DNA of 64,000 nucleotides, taken from NCBI GenBank assembly GCA_025924815.1, contig JAICHQ010000008.1, positions 1-64,000 on the forward strand, in the 5' to 3' direction. Positions 1 through 8,369 of the stretch are shown piece by piece. The position numbers and the translations under genes were made by a program. The notes beneath the pieces were generated by a model that saw only the letters and a list, made by a program, of their open reading frames with translations, had not been told where the DNA came from and searched no databases. Position 1 is the stretch's first letter, and each line of letters begins with the position of its first letter. The DNA comes from Nocardioides sp. Its GTDB lineage: Bacteria; Actinomycetota; Actinomycetes; Propionibacteriales; Nocardioidaceae.

Positions 1-438
1 CACAGCCTCATGCTCGGCGAGCGCACCGCCGAGGAGGTCAAGATGACCCTCGGCTCGGCGTTCCCGACCCACGACGAGCCCGAGGCCGAGATCCGCGGCC
101 GCGACATGATCAGCGGCCTGCCTCGCTCGGTGCTGGTCTCCAGCGCGGAGGTCCGCAAGGCGCTCGAGGAGCCCCTGCACGCGATCCTCGACGCCGTCCG
201 GACCACGCTCGACCAGACCCCGCCCGAGCTGGCCGGCGACATCATGGACCGGGGCATCGTGCTGACCGGGGGCGGTGCCCTGCTGCGCGGCCTCGACGAA
301 CGGCTGCGACACGAGACCGGGATGCCGGTCCACGTCGCCGAGGACCCGCTGTCGAGCGTGGCGAGGGGTGCCGGGAAGTGCGTGGAGGAGTTCGAGGGCC
401 TCCAGCAGGTCCTGGTCTCGGAGCGCCGGCGATACTGA
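1..438 (+). CDS. mreB: Rod shape-determining protein MreB, C-terminal part (5' end outside window)
   Basis: This is the last ~145 codons of the bacterial actin MreB, which forms membrane-bound filaments that guide lateral wall synthesis. The reading frame is open from base 1, so the gene starts upstream; the ORF track's Met at base 10 is internal. The fragment shows the MreB signature GERTAEEVK followed by a subdomain II/IB tail with GIVLTGGGALLRGLD, the conserved actin-fold phosphate/adenosine-binding loop near the C-terminus. The stop codon overlaps the ATG of mreC (TGATG), so the two genes are translationally coupled at the head of the mreBCD-mrdA-rodA operon. Confidence 0.95.
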   Translation, partial: HSLMLGERTAEEVKMTLGSAFPTHDEPEAEIRGRDMISGLPRSVLVSSAEVRKALEEPLHAILDAVRTTLDQTPPELAGDIMDRGIVLTGGGALLRGLDERLRHETGMPVHVAEDPLSSVARGAGKCVEEFEGLQQVLVSERRRY

Positions 439-1409
439 TGCGGCTCCCACGACCGTCCCGCCGCCCCGTCTCCCGCCTGCTGCGCGGATATCGTCCCCTG
501 CGCCCGGGGCCCGACTCGTCCGACCAGCGGGCCGACCGCTCCCGCCTGCGTTCACGGATGTTCGCGCTGGTCCTGGCCTGCCTGACCCTGATGACACTGG
601 ACCATCACCCCGGGGCGGGGTCGCCACTCGAGCCCGCGCGCGAGGCGATGGGGTCGGTGTTCGGCCCGGTGGAGGCCGGTACGTCGTCGGTCGTGCGGCC
701 GGTCACCGCCCTCGGCGCCTGGTTCACCTCCACGCGTGACCTGCACCGCGACGTCGCCGCCCTCCGGTCGGAGAACTCCCGGCTGAGGGCGCAGCAGGCG
801 GCCTCGCAGTACCAGCGCAACCAACTCGCGGAGTTCCAGGGCCTCACCTCCGCCGCCGACACCCTCGGCCGGGCGCTGGTGCCGGCCCGCGTGGTGGCCT
901 ACGGCCCGGCGCAGTCGTTCTCCCGGACCGTCACCATCGACGCCGGGTCTCGTGCCGGGGTCCAGCCCGACCAGACCGTCCTCGACGACGACGGCCTCGT
1001 CGGCCGGGTGCTGCGGGTGACGCCGACCACCGCCACCGTCCTGCTCATCGTCGACACCGAGTCGGTCGTCGGCGGCCGCGTCGGCGCCTCCATGAAGGTC
1101 GGCTTCCTCGAGGGCCGCGGCGGCCTCGGCGACCACGGCACCCTCGACCTCCAGCTGGTCGACCAGTCCGAGGCTCCCGCCAAGGGCGACACGATCGTGA
1201 CCTGGGGCAGCCAGGGCGGCGCGCCGTACGTCTCCGGTGTGCCGATCGGCCGGGTCACCGCCGTCTACGCCAGCCTGCGCGAGTCGTCCCAGCGTGCGGT
1301 CATCTCGCCGTTCGTCGACTTCGCCGCCCTCGACCTGGTCGGCGTCGTCGTGCCGTCGGGGACGCACAGCGACCGCGGCGTGATCGAGGCCGACGGGAGG
1401 CTGCAGTGA
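438..1409 (+). CDS. mreC: Rod shape-determining protein MreC
   Basis: MreC is a bitopic membrane protein that links MreB filaments to the PBP2/RodA wall synthase. I chose ATG 438 (323 aa) because it overlaps the mreB stop in a TGATG; the longer track ORF (378) starts inside mreB. A basic N-terminus leads into a hydrophobic segment near residues 41-55 (FALVLACLTLMTL). A coiled coil follows around residues 95-130 (HRDVAALRSENSRLRAQ), then the beta-rich MreC domain with VPARVVAYGP and GSRAGVQPDQTVLDDDGLVGRV. Length and layout fit the family. An in-frame ATG at 558 could give a shorter form, but coupling favours 438. Confidence 0.93.
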   Translation: MRLPRPSRRPVSRLLRGYRPLRPGPDSSDQRADRSRLRSRMFALVLACLTLMTLDHHPGAGSPLEPAREAMGSVFGPVEAGTSSVVRPVTALGAWFTSTRDLHRDVAALRSENSRLRAQQAASQYQRNQLAEFQGLTSAADTLGRALVPARVVAYGPAQSFSRTVTIDAGSRAGVQPDQTVLDDDGLVGRVLRVTPTTATVLLIVDTESVVGGRVGASMKVGFLEGRGGLGDHGTLDLQLVDQSEAPAKGDTIVTWGSQGGAPYVSGVPIGRVTAVYASLRESSQRAVISPFVDFAALDLVGVVVPSGTHSDRGVIEADGRLQ

Positions 1410-1491
1410 GCGAAGCGAGAGCGCGCGTCGGTCTGACCGTCCGCGGTCGCCGTGAGGCTGCGGGCGAACTGCGAGCTCACCGGAGGGCACA

Positions 1492-2001
1492 GTGAGGTCG
1501 GTCCGGGTCGCCGTCGCCGCCGCGCTGGTCGTGGTGGCGCTCGTGCTGCAGGTCGCGGTGTTCCCGCACGTGGCGTGGGAGGGGATCGTCCCGGACTTCT
1601 GCCTGCTCGTGGTCGTCGCCGCGGCCCTGGTCCGCGGCCCGGCGTTCGCAGCCACCCTGGGGTTCGGTGCGGGGCTGCTGCTGGACCTCGCACCGCCGGC
1701 CGACCACGTGGTCGGCCGCTGGGCGCTCGCCCTGGTCGTGGTCGGGTACGTCGCCGGGCTGATGCGCCAGGACACCCGTACCCCGGTGACCACCGTGATC
1801 GCGACCGTCGCGGCCTCCTCCTTCGTCGGGACGTCGGTCTACGCCCTGACGGGGCTGGTGCTCGGTGACGCTGTGGCCGGCTCGGGCGACCTCGTGCGCG
1901 TGCTCCTGGTGTCGCTGCTGTGGAACGTGCTGCTGACGCCGCTCGTGCTGCCGGGCGTGATGCGCCTGCTCACGCGGCTGGAGCCCGCGGGCGCGCGATG
2001 A
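1492..2001 (+). CDS. mreD: Rod shape-determining protein MreD
   Basis: A 169-residue, strongly hydrophobic protein with about five transmembrane segments, matching MreD in size and position. It is an inner-membrane partner of MreC in the elongasome. GTG 1492 was chosen because GGAGGG lies 6-10 nt upstream. The conserved acidic FCLLVVVAAALVRG ... GFGAGLLLDLAPP pattern is typical of MreD. Its TGA overlaps the ATG of the PBP2 gene by four bases. An 82 bp gap with no features separates it from mreC. Confidence 0.9.
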   Translation: MRSVRVAVAAALVVVALVLQVAVFPHVAWEGIVPDFCLLVVVAAALVRGPAFAATLGFGAGLLLDLAPPADHVVGRWALALVVVGYVAGLMRQDTRTPVTTVIATVAASSFVGTSVYALTGLVLGDAVAGSGDLVRVLLVSLLWNVLLTPLVLPGVMRLLTRLEPAGAR

Positions 2002-4139
2002 GGCAGACCACCGATCGCTCCCGGCTGCGCCTGATCGTCGTCCGGGTCCTGGTCTTCTCGCTGTTCGCGACGCTGTTCGCGCGGCTGTACTACCTCCAGG
2101 TCGTCTCCGGCAACTCCTACCGCCAGGCCGCGGCCTCCCAGTCGCTCCGCGAGGTCGTGGTCCAGCCGCAGCGCGGGCTGATCGTCGACGACCAGGGCCG
2201 ACCGCTGGTCGCCAACCGCACCGCGTGGGTGGTCTCGGTCGACCGCACCGTGCTCGGCAAGCTCACCCCCCATGCCCGCCACGTCGCACTGCGCCGGCTC
2301 TCCGACGCGGTCTCCACGTCGCCCAGGCGCATCGAGCAGGCACTGGTGACCTGCGGCGACCCCGGCAGCGTGCGCGGTCGCTGCTGGAACGGCTCGCCCT
2401 ACCAGCCCGTCCCGATCGCGACCGACGTCCGCCAGTCCGTCGCGCTGCGGATCCTCGAGCAGCAGGAGGACTACCCCGCCGTGCTGGCCCGGCAGCAGAG
2501 CGTGCGGTCCTACCCGAGCCCGTACGGCGTGAACCTCGCCGACATCGTCGGCTACCTCAGCCCGATCACTGCCGGTGAGCTGAAGCAGGCCACCCAGGAC
2601 CACGACACGTCGGTCAACGGCGCCAGCACCGTCGGCCGGGCCGGGATCGAGCAGGAGTACGATCGCTACCTGCGCGGCCGCCCCGGCTACCAGAAGGTCG
2701 CCGTCGACTCGATGGGCCGCGTGCTCGGCGACGAGGGCGAGGTGCAGGGACACCCGGGCGACACGCTCGTGACCTCGATCGACGCGCGCGTGCAGAGCGC
2801 GACCGAGCGCGCGCTGCACGACGCCATCACGACCGCGCGCGCGACGTACGACCCGGTGACGCACCGCAACTACCGCGCCGACTCCGGGGCCGCCATCGTG
2901 CTGCAGGCCAAGACCGGACGCGTCGTCGCGATGGCCAGCCAGCCGACGTACGACCCGAGCCAGTGGGTGGGCGGGATCAGCCCCACGCAGCTGGCCCGGC
3001 TGTACTCGCCGAAGGCCGGCGACCCTCTGCTGGCGCGCGCCTACCAGGGACAGTTCGCGCCGGGCTCGACGTGGAAGCCGATCATGACCGTCGGCGCGCT
3101 CAACAACGGCCTCGGACCGAACACCCGGCTCGACTGCTCGTCGGGCTTCCAGGTCGGCAACCGGCTCTTCCACAACTACGAGTCGGCCTCCTACGGGATG
3201 ATCGACTTCGCCAAGGCGCTGCAGATCTCGTGCGACACCTTCTTCTACCGCGTCGGCTACCACTTCTGGCAGAAGTACGGCAGCGACCCGACCGATGTGC
3301 ACGCCCGCGACCCGCTGGTCGGCGAGGCCGAGGCCTTCGGCTTCGGCCGGCCGACCGGGATCGACGTGCCCGGCGAGGCCCCCGGCCGGATCGCCGACCG
3401 GAAGTGGAAGCTCGCGTACTGGAAGTCCATGAAGAGCTACTACTGCGGCATCGACAAGAAGCCGCCGGCCGGCACGAGCGGCTTCCTGAAGCTGTTCGCT
3501 CACGAGTTCTGCCTCGAGGGCAACTACTACCGCGCCGGCGACGCGGTGAACTTCGCGATCGGCCAGGGCGACACCCTGGTCACCCCCCTCCAGCTCGCGC
3601 GCGCGTACGCCGCGCTCGCCAACGGCGGCACCCTCTACGAGCCCCGGATCGCCAAGGCGATCGTGAGCCCGAGCGGCCAGGTCGTGAGGCGGATCAAGCC
3701 TGCGGTGCAGGGTCACGTGAAGGACCCCGCGCACGCGATCCCGTACGTCACCAACGCGCTGCTGGGCACGGCCAAGACCGGCACGATGGCCTGGAAGATG
3801 ACCGGCTTCCCGCTCGACCGGATCCACATCCGCTCCAAGACCGGGTCCGCGGAGGTCTACGGCAAGCAGTCGACCTCGTGGGTGGCCTCCTACGACGACG
3901 ACTACGTCGTGCTGATGATGGTGACCCAGGCCGGCACCGGGTCGGGCACGTCCGGTCCCTGGGTCCGCAAGATCTGGGAGTCGCTGTACGGCGTGCACGG
4001 CTCGGCGGTGGACACCCGGGACGCGCTGATCCCGGGGGTCGTCGCCCCCGATGCGCTGCCCTCGTTCCAGCCGGACGGCTCGATCCTGCCGCCGAAGCCA
4101 CGGGCGACAGGCCCCCGATCGACAGGGAGCACCCCGTGA
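1998..4139 (+). CDS. mrdA: Penicillin-binding protein 2, elongation-specific transpeptidase
   Basis: A class B PBP that cross-links peptidoglycan outside the membrane during elongation, working with RodA. From ATG 1998 (overlapping mreD) it is 713 aa. It has one N-terminal membrane anchor (residues ~10-35), a dimerisation/pedestal domain and a transpeptidase domain. The active-site motifs are visible: STWK with catalytic Ser near residue 357, SCD (the SxN motif with Asp in place of Asn) near 411, and KTG near 614. The next gene starts inside its stop codon. The SxD variant occurs in other actinobacterial PBP2s and is not evidence of inactivity. Confidence 0.95.
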   Translation: MRQTTDRSRLRLIVVRVLVFSLFATLFARLYYLQVVSGNSYRQAAASQSLREVVVQPQRGLIVDDQGRPLVANRTAWVVSVDRTVLGKLTPHARHVALRRLSDAVSTSPRRIEQALVTCGDPGSVRGRCWNGSPYQPVPIATDVRQSVALRILEQQEDYPAVLARQQSVRSYPSPYGVNLADIVGYLSPITAGELKQATQDHDTSVNGASTVGRAGIEQEYDRYLRGRPGYQKVAVDSMGRVLGDEGEVQGHPGDTLVTSIDARVQSATERALHDAITTARATYDPVTHRNYRADSGAAIVLQAKTGRVVAMASQPTYDPSQWVGGISPTQLARLYSPKAGDPLLARAYQGQFAPGSTWKPIMTVGALNNGLGPNTRLDCSSGFQVGNRLFHNYESASYGMIDFAKALQISCDTFFYRVGYHFWQKYGSDPTDVHARDPLVGEAEAFGFGRPTGIDVPGEAPGRIADRKWKLAYWKSMKSYYCGIDKKPPAGTSGFLKLFAHEFCLEGNYYRAGDAVNFAIGQGDTLVTPLQLARAYAALANGGTLYEPRIAKAIVSPSGQVVRRIKPAVQGHVKDPAHAIPYVTNALLGTAKTGTMAWKMTGFPLDRIHIRSKTGSAEVYGKQSTSWVASYDDDYVVLMMVTQAGTGSGTSGPWVRKIWESLYGVHGSAVDTRDALIPGVVAPDALPSFQPDGSILPPKPRATGPRSTGSTP

Positions 4140-5308
4140 ACGGACGCCTGCGCCACCCCGGCATCGACCGGATCCTGATGCTGGCCGTGCTCGGCCTGCT
4201 CGTCCTCGGCACCCTGCTGGTCTGGTCGGCCACGTCGCACCGCGACGACCTCACCGGCGGCGACCCCACGGCGTACCTCCGCAAGCAGCTGGTCAACGTC
4301 TGCATCGGGCTGGTGCTGATGGTGGTGGTGATGGCCACCGACCACCGGTGGGTGCGGATCGTCGCGCCGCTGGTGTACGTCGCCGCCCTCGGCGGGCTGG
4401 TGCTCGTGCTGACGATGGGGACGACGGTCAACGGCTCGCGGTCGTGGATCGACCTGGCCGGGATGTCGATCCAGCCGTCGGAGCTGGCCAAGCTCGCCGT
4501 GGTGATCGGGATGGCGCTGCTCGTCGCCGAGCGCAACGAGGGCCGGCGTACGCGCGTCGGCGCCGTGGAGGTGGTCGGGATGCTGCTGGTCGCCGGGGTG
4601 CCGGCGTCGCTGATCATGCTGCAGCCGGACCTGGGCACCTTGCTGGTGCTGTCGGCCACGGTCTTCGGGGTGCTGGCCGTCGCGGGGGCGCCGCGACGGT
4701 GGCTGGCCCTCCTCGCCCTGGGTGGCGGCGCGGCCGCCGTGACGGCGTTCGCCGGACACCTGCTCAAGCCCTACCAGGTCGACCGCTTCCTGGCGTTCAC
4801 CAACCCCGACCTCGATCCGCGGGGTGCTGGCTACAACACCGAGCAGGCGCGGATCGCCGTCGGCAACGGCGGGTGGTTCGGGCAGGGGCTCTTCCACGGC
4901 TCCCAGACCCGCTCCGGGTTCGTCCCCGAGCAGCACACCGACTTCATCTTCACCGTCGCCGGCGAGGAGCTCGGCCTGGTGGGCGCCGGAATCCTGATCG
5001 CGCTGCTCGGCGTCGTCATCTGGCGGGCGCTGGCCATCTCGGCGATGTCGACCGATCTCTTCGGCCGCGTCGCGGCGGCCGGCATCGCCTGCTGGCTGGG
5101 CTTCCAGGCGTTCCAGAACATAGGGATGTGCCTGGGGATCATGCCGGTCACCGGTGTCCCCCTGCCCTTCGTCTCGTACGGCGGCTCCTCGATGTTCGCG
5201 GGGATGCTCGCCGTCGGGCTCCTGCAGAACCTCCACCTCCGCGCGACGGCCTCCCTGCCGACCCGCTACGCACGACCGGTCCGCGAGACCCATCTCATCC
5301 CGCGCTGA
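4136..5308 (+). CDS. rodA: RodA, SEDS-family peptidoglycan glycosyltransferase
   Basis: RodA polymerises lipid II into glycan strands as the partner of PBP2. GTG 4136 gives 390 aa with about ten transmembrane helices; the track ORF beginning at 2963 is read-through inside mrdA. SEDS signatures are present: IQPSELAKLAVV, LQPDLGT, the long extracellular loop with GNGGWFGQG and EQHTDFIFTVAGEELG, and VTGVPLPFVSYGGSS near the C-terminus. The conserved Asp of the E/D-containing loop (TDFIF) is kept. It closes the elongation operon and is followed by a palindromic operator for the next gene. Confidence 0.95.
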   Translation: MNGRLRHPGIDRILMLAVLGLLVLGTLLVWSATSHRDDLTGGDPTAYLRKQLVNVCIGLVLMVVVMATDHRWVRIVAPLVYVAALGGLVLVLTMGTTVNGSRSWIDLAGMSIQPSELAKLAVVIGMALLVAERNEGRRTRVGAVEVVGMLLVAGVPASLIMLQPDLGTLLVLSATVFGVLAVAGAPRRWLALLALGGGAAAVTAFAGHLLKPYQVDRFLAFTNPDLDPRGAGYNTEQARIAVGNGGWFGQGLFHGSQTRSGFVPEQHTDFIFTVAGEELGLVGAGILIALLGVVIWRALAISAMSTDLFGRVAAAGIACWLGFQAFQNIGMCLGIMPVTGVPLPFVSYGGSSMFAGMLAVGLLQNLHLRATASLPTRYARPVRETHLIPR

Positions 5309-5322
5309 CCGCCATCAATCCG

Positions 5323-5349
5323 CTATCGGTTGCTCCAGGCAACCGATAG
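5323..5349. promoter_or_regulatory. Perfect 11-bp inverted repeat overlapping the exporter promoter (likely operator)
   Basis: CTATCGGTTGC-N5-GCAACCGATAG is a perfect palindrome between rodA and the DHA2 exporter. Its right arm overlaps a -10-like TAGGAT (5347-5352) that sits 8 nt before the exporter ATG, so a bound repressor would cover the promoter. There is no T-tract, which argues against a rodA terminator. Arm length and spacing fit TetR-family operators. No regulator gene is adjacent, so the repressor must act from elsewhere. Confidence 0.65.
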
Positions 5350-5360
5350 GATCGATCCCG

Positions 5361-7073
5361 ATGTCGACCCCAGCCGAGCCCCCTTCCCCGGGCGCGTCGT
5401 TCGCGCCGTCCGAGACCGGGGAGTACACCCACCGCCAGATCCTGACCATCATCACCGGGCTGATGATGGGCATGTTCCTCGGCGCCCTCGACCAGACCAT
5501 CGTCTCGACCGCGATCCGCACCATCTCCGACGACCTGCACGGGCTCTCGATCCAGGCGTGGGTGACCACGGCGTACCTGATCACCTCGACGATCGCGACG
5601 CCCATCTACGGCAAGCTCGGCGACCTCTACGGTCGCAAGAAGCTGTTCATGTTCGCGATCTCGCTGTTCATCGCCGGCTCGGCGCTGTGCTCCTTCGCGA
5701 CGTCGATGTACATGCTCGCGGCGTTCCGGGCTGTCCAGGGCATCGGGGCAGGCGGCCTGTTCACGCTGGTGCTCGCCATCATCGGCGACATCGTCTCCCC
5801 GCGTGAGCGGGCCCGCTACACCGGCTACTTCATGGCGACCTTCGGCACCTCGAGCGTCCTCGGCCCGGTGATCGGCGGCTTCTTCGCCTCCCACGCGGTG
5901 ATCCTCGGCCTGACCGGCTGGCGTTGGGTCTTCCTGGTCAACGTGCCGATCGGCATCGCCGCGCTGTACGTCGTCTACCGCACCCTCCACGTCCGGCACG
6001 AGCGCCGCGACACGCGCATCGACTGGTGGGGGGCGGCGTCGCTGATCGTCACCCTGGTGCCCCTGCTCACCGTGCTCGAGCAGGGCCGGGTCTGGGGCTG
6101 GACGTCGGGCCGGTCGCTGGCCTGCTTCGTCGTCGCGGTCGCCGGGCTGGCGGCGTTCGTGGCGGTCGAGCTCCGGATGCACGACGCGGCGCTGCTCCCG
6201 CTCCGGATGTTCCGGGTCCGCTCGATCTCGGTGGGCATCGGTGCCAGCCTGGTCGTCGGCATCGCGATGTTCGGCGGCATCATGATCCTGCCCCTGTACA
6301 TGCAGATCGTCCACGGCGCCTCGCCCATGGAGTCCGGCTTCCTGATGCTGCCGATGGTGGTCGGGATGATGAGCGCGTCCATCATCAGCGGCCAGGTGAT
6401 CTCACGCACGGGCCACATCCGCGGCTTCCCGATCTTCGGCTCCGGACTGGCGGCTGCGGCTCTGCTGCTCCTCAGCCGGATCACCGCCGACACCGATCTG
6501 GTCCTGGTGATGGCCGTGATGCTGCTCCTGGGCTACGGGCTCGGCAACTGCATGCAGCCGCTGCTGCTGATCCTCCAGTCGGCCGTGCCGCCCCGTGACA
6601 TCGGCGTCGCCACCGCGTCGGCCACGTTCTTCCGGCAGATCGGCGGCACCATCGGCGTGGCGGTCTTCATCACGCTCCTGTTCGCCACGGTGGGCGACCA
6701 CATCCACCAGGCCATCGGGAACGAGTCGCACGACCCGGTGTTCCGCTCCGCCGTCGCCCAGGCCTCGACCGGCCACGACCCGGTCGCGCGGGGCGTCGCG
6801 GAGTCGATCCTCCATCCCGGACACCACGGAGCCGTGGCCCAGGTGCAGGACGACTCCTCGTTCATCCAGAAGCTCCCCGACGCCCTGGCCCATCCGTTCA
6901 AGGCGGGGTTCGCCGACTCGATGGACGGCGTGTTCCTGCTGGCCGGGCTGCTGATGGCCCTCGGCTTCCTGGTGCTCTGGCTGATGCCGCACGTCGAGCT
7001 GCGCGCGACCTCGGCGGCCGCCGCCGTACGCTCCGAGGCCGCTCCGACGGCGCCGGTCACCGAGCAGCTGTAG
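5361..7073 (+). CDS. DHA2-family (EmrB/QacA) multidrug MFS exporter
   Basis: A 570-residue major facilitator with 14 predicted transmembrane segments, the DHA2 layout for proton-driven drug efflux. ATG 5361 starts MSTPAEPP just after the operator; the track ORF start at 5154 lies inside rodA. Motif A (GKLGDLYGRKKLF) follows TM2 and motif C-like GPVIGGFFA lies in TM5; LDQTIVSTAIRTI in TM1 carries the acidic residue typical of the family. A large loop near the C-terminus (NESHDPVFRSAV ...) is typical of DHA2 carriers. The substrate cannot be read from sequence. A palindrome over its promoter predicts ligand-inducible control. Confidence 0.9.
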   Translation: MSTPAEPPSPGASFAPSETGEYTHRQILTIITGLMMGMFLGALDQTIVSTAIRTISDDLHGLSIQAWVTTAYLITSTIATPIYGKLGDLYGRKKLFMFAISLFIAGSALCSFATSMYMLAAFRAVQGIGAGGLFTLVLAIIGDIVSPRERARYTGYFMATFGTSSVLGPVIGGFFASHAVILGLTGWRWVFLVNVPIGIAALYVVYRTLHVRHERRDTRIDWWGAASLIVTLVPLLTVLEQGRVWGWTSGRSLACFVVAVAGLAAFVAVELRMHDAALLPLRMFRVRSISVGIGASLVVGIAMFGGIMILPLYMQIVHGASPMESGFLMLPMVVGMMSASIISGQVISRTGHIRGFPIFGSGLAAAALLLLSRITADTDLVLVMAVMLLLGYGLGNCMQPLLLILQSAVPPRDIGVATASATFFRQIGGTIGVAVFITLLFATVGDHIHQAIGNESHDPVFRSAVAQASTGHDPVARGVAESILHPGHHGAVAQVQDDSSFIQKLPDALAHPFKAGFADSMDGVFLLAGLLMALGFLVLWLMPHVELRATSAAAAVRSEAAPTAPVTEQL

Positions 7074-7196
7074 CACGGGCGCCGTCACACATCCGTCATC
7101 CGTGGTCGTTCCCACCCGGGCCCGCGAGTGCCAGCATGGTCGTGGCCCCGATCGAGCGTCTCGGGCCGGGGGCTGCCGACAGGGCGGGAGACGCTG

Positions 7197-8114
7197 ATGG
7201 ACCTCAACACCCTCTACCACCGGACCGTCGAGACCTGGGCCGACCGCGTGAACGCCGTGGCGCCCGACCAGTGGGAGGCGCCGACGCCCTGTCGGGGGTG
7301 GGCCGTGCGTGACCTGGTCAACCACGTCGTCGGGGAGGACCTCTGGACGTTGCGGCTCGTGGGCGGCGCCACCCTCGCCGAGGTCGGCGACGGACTGGAC
7401 GGCGACCTTCTCGGCGACGACCCGGTCGGGTCGGCTCTCGCAGCGGCCCGGGAGGCGAGCACCCGGGTCGCGGAGAGACTGCCGGAGGCCGGCGTCGTCC
7501 ACGTGTCGTACGGCGACATCCCGGTCGTCGACTACGTCCACGAGCTCGCGGCCGACCATCTGGTGCACAGCTGGGACCTCGCCGCCGCCTGCGGCGGGGA
7601 CACCCGGCTCGACCCGCACCTGGTCACCGAGCTTGCCGAGTTCTTCGCCGGGCGAGAGGACTTCTATCGCGCGGCCGGCGTGATCGGCCCGCGCGCGGTC
7701 TCCCACGGGGGGCAGCAGTCCGAGCTGCTCGCGGCCACCGGCCGGGACTCGCACTGGGGACCGACCCATGCCGGGCTCGCGCGGTTCTCCGCTGCCTTCG
7801 GCCGTGGCGACGTCGACGCGATCATGGCGTCGATGACCGACGACTGCGTCTTCGAGGCGACCGGGCCGGCTCCCGACGGGGTACGCCATGCCGGCGCGGA
7901 GGCGGTGCGCGGGGTCTGGGACGAGCTGTTCGAGCAGACCCGCGGTGCGGCGTTCACCGAGGAGGAGTCCTACGCCGCCGGTGATCGCGGCTCGCTCCGC
8001 TGGCGGTTCGACTGGATCGGCGACGACGGGACGCCGGGACACGTCCGGGGGGTCGACGTGCTCCGGTTCCGCGGCGGACTGGTCTGCGAGAAGCTCTCCT
8101 ACGTCAAGGGCTGA
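7197..8114 (+). CDS. MDMPI/DinB-type N-terminal domain fused to SnoaL-like domain
   Basis: A 305-aa protein in two parts. Residues 1-~190 resemble the TIGR03086/mycothiol-dependent maleylpyruvate isomerase metal-binding domain: VAPDQWEAPTPCRGWAVRDLVNHVVGE supplies one metal-site His, and YVHELAADHLVHSWDLAAA supplies the others. Residues ~195-305 form an NTF2/SnoaL-like fold (ARFSAAFGRGDVDAIMASMTDDCVFEATGP). ATG 7197 has GGGAG upstream; the longer track start lacks support. Proteins with this metal site often use mycothiol in detoxification, but the reaction here is unknown. The fusion suggests a small polar ligand held by the SnoaL pocket. Confidence 0.75.
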   Translation: MDLNTLYHRTVETWADRVNAVAPDQWEAPTPCRGWAVRDLVNHVVGEDLWTLRLVGGATLAEVGDGLDGDLLGDDPVGSALAAAREASTRVAERLPEAGVVHVSYGDIPVVDYVHELAADHLVHSWDLAAACGGDTRLDPHLVTELAEFFAGREDFYRAAGVIGPRAVSHGGQQSELLAATGRDSHWGPTHAGLARFSAAFGRGDVDAIMASMTDDCVFEATGPAPDGVRHAGAEAVRGVWDELFEQTRGAAFTEEESYAAGDRGSLRWRFDWIGDDGTPGHVRGVDVLRFRGGLVCEKLSYVKG

Positions 8115-8153
8115 GGGGCGGGCCCGAGCGCCTGCTGTGTTTGGATGGGCGCC

Positions 8154-8354
8154 ATGAGCAGCTCGGACTCGACAGACACACCGGACCGGCCGGATCCATC
8201 CGCATCGGAGGTCGACCCGGCCATCGCCGAGGCCGTCGACGGCGTCACGAACCGCTTCGGCGCGGAGGGTCTGGAGTCGATGATCGCCTATGCCGAGACG
8301 TCCCTGACGCAGGCCCGGGCGGCCCTCGACGAGCTCGCCGACACGGTGGACTGA
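8154..8354 (+). CDS. Small acidic hypothetical protein
   Basis: A 66-residue protein with a Ser/Asp/Pro-rich, probably disordered first third (SSSDSTDTPDRPDPSAS) and a helical acidic remainder (FGAEGLESMIAYAETSLTQARAALDELAD). I recognise no family. ATG 8154 is preferred to ATG 8145 because a -10-like TTGGAT ends 7 nt before it, as for other probably leaderless genes here. It is convergent with the amidohydrolase on the other strand, 15 bp away. Coding is supported by GC3-biased codon use and a compositionally sensible protein. Confidence 0.5.
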   Translation: MSSSDSTDTPDRPDPSASEVDPAIAEAVDGVTNRFGAEGLESMIAYAETSLTQARAALDELADTVD

Positions 8355-8369
8355 AGTCCCCCTGCAGGG

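Noticed and set aside
1839-3998. 719-codon minus-strand ORF
   Set aside because: It is antisense to mreD/mrdA, has biased composition (Arg/Val/Asp/Gly) and matches no family; typical GC-rich shadow.
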